Shown here in pieces: positions 6,042 through 6,272 of a stretch of DNA of 6,272 nucleotides. This DNA is from an uncultured Actinomycetes bacterium (GTDB taxonomy: Bacteria > Actinomycetota > Acidimicrobiia > Acidimicrobiales > Microtrichaceae), in the NCBI GenBank assembly GCA_903941145.1, contig CAJANQ010000287.1:1-6272 (forward strand), written 5' to 3'. Each line of letters starts with the position of its first letter. The first letter of the stretch is position 1. The notes beneath the pieces were generated by a model. That model was not told the origin of the DNA. It worked only from the letters and a program-made list of their open reading frames with translations, and did not search any database. A program made the translations under genes and the position numbers.

Positions 6042-6049
6042 GTTCGAAC
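6042..6049. repeat. Perfect 8-base palindrome in the divergent intergenic region
   Basis: GTTCGAAC, centred about 53 bases before the FIST-type gene. Its first half belongs to AGGTTC (6040-6045), and a second copy of AGGTTC is found 31 bases upstream at 6009-6014. The placement suits a regulator site, but an 8-base palindrome is weak evidence alone. The rest of 5923-6098 shows no gene; I find no clear plus-strand -10/-35 pair in it. Confidence 0.25.
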
Positions 6050-6086
6050 GCACTGCGCAGACGACCGACGGCGCGGACATCAGATC

Positions 6087-6090
6087 GAGG
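6087..6090 (+). promoter_or_regulatory. Ribosome binding site of the FIST-type gene
   Basis: GAGG with 8 bases to the ATG at 6099. It supports 6099 as the start rather than any later codon and contrasts with the leader-free starts of the two catabolic genes at 1867 and 5922. Confidence 0.6.
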
Positions 6091-6098
6091 GCGAGCAC

Positions 6099-6272
6099 AT
6101 GACGACTGCTACAGGCGGACAGGCCGCATGGGTCCGGGTTGGCCACTCCACGGCCGAGGACTCCGCCACCGCGGCGACCGAGGCCACCGCACTGGCCGTC
6201 GAGGGCGCCGACCCCCAGCTCGTGGTCGTGTTCGTGTCCAAGGGTCATGACCTCGACGTCGTGGCCAGCACC
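6099..6272 (+). CDS. Probable FIST-domain sensory protein, N-terminal 58 residues (runs off right edge)
   Basis: Only 58 codons are in the window, so domain composition beyond the start is unknown. The visible part reads as the beginning of a FIST N domain: a VRVGHSTAED strand-turn, an alanine-rich helix (SATAATEATALAVEGAD), then a hydrophobic strand LVVVFVSKGHDLDVV. This order (G-x-S-T, Ala-rich helix, D-x-x-LVVVF-S, then H-D) is how FIST N domains typically open. FIST is described as a sensory module thought to bind small ligands, found alone or joined to signalling outputs. There is no signal peptide, so the protein is cytoplasmic. The start is set by GAGG 8 bases before the ATG. It is transcribed away from the isomerase gene, across a 176-base intergenic region. 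The family call rests on pattern recognition over a short stretch. Confidence 0.65.
   Translation, partial: MTTATGGQAAWVRVGHSTAEDSATAATEATALAVEGADPQLVVVFVSKGHDLDVVAST

Noticed and set aside
6036..6055. GGTTCGAAC resembling the T-loop of a tRNA
   Set aside because: The flanking bases do not pair into a five-base T stem, and no acceptor, D or anticodon arm can be placed around it.
6042..6060. Possible actinobacterial LexA (SOS) box, TCGAAC half-site
   Set aside because: The second half-site GTTCGA is missing at the required four-base spacing; the sequence there is TGCGCA.
5230..6102. 290-codon plus-strand open frame opposite the isomerase
   Set aside because: Shadow of the isomerase gene, whose minus-strand frame carries the full catalytic triad and family motifs.

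Overview
The window is high-GC DNA with strong G/C preference at third codon positions, dense coding, and an actinobacterial style of gene start (some genes with a TAnnnT -10 hexamer 6-7 bases before ATG and no Shine-Dalgarno, others with a clear AAGGAG). It most likely comes from the chromosome of a high-GC actinobacterium. Genus cannot be fixed from the sequence alone. I see no mobile element, CRISPR array, tRNA or rRNA.

Layout. Left (1-1658, minus strand): a two-gene unit reading leftward. The first gene encodes a secreted lipoprotein with a small sulfite-oxidase/molybdopterin-binding-like fold. The second encodes a two-transmembrane sensor protein that runs off the left edge, so its output domain is not visible. 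Positions 1659-1866 are a divergent promoter region. Centre (1867-5064, plus strand): a tight three-gene unit with a 600-residue acyl-CoA dehydrogenase, a 201-residue protein I do not recognise, and an enoyl-CoA hydratase/isomerase-family (crotonase) protein; the gaps are 9 and 3 bases. Converging on it from the right (5080-5922, minus strand) is a second crotonase with the three acidic catalytic residues of delta3,5-delta2,4-dienoyl-CoA isomerase. Right (5923-6272): a divergent intergenic region and the first 58 codons of a probable FIST sensory-domain protein.

How the genes fit together. The central genes form an acyl-CoA oxidation set: a flavin dehydrogenase makes a 2-enoyl-CoA, a crotonase acts on it, and a dienoyl-CoA isomerase could handle double bonds at odd positions of unsaturated chains. 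The unknown 201-residue protein is locked between two of these genes and probably works with them. The flanking genes look like signal sensing. The lipoprotein lacks the cysteine needed for a catalytic molybdenum site, so it is better read as a binding or sensory partner of the adjacent membrane protein than as an enzyme. No complete novel system is visible; the lipoprotein-sensor pair and the unknown acyl-CoA-operon protein are the parts most worth following up.
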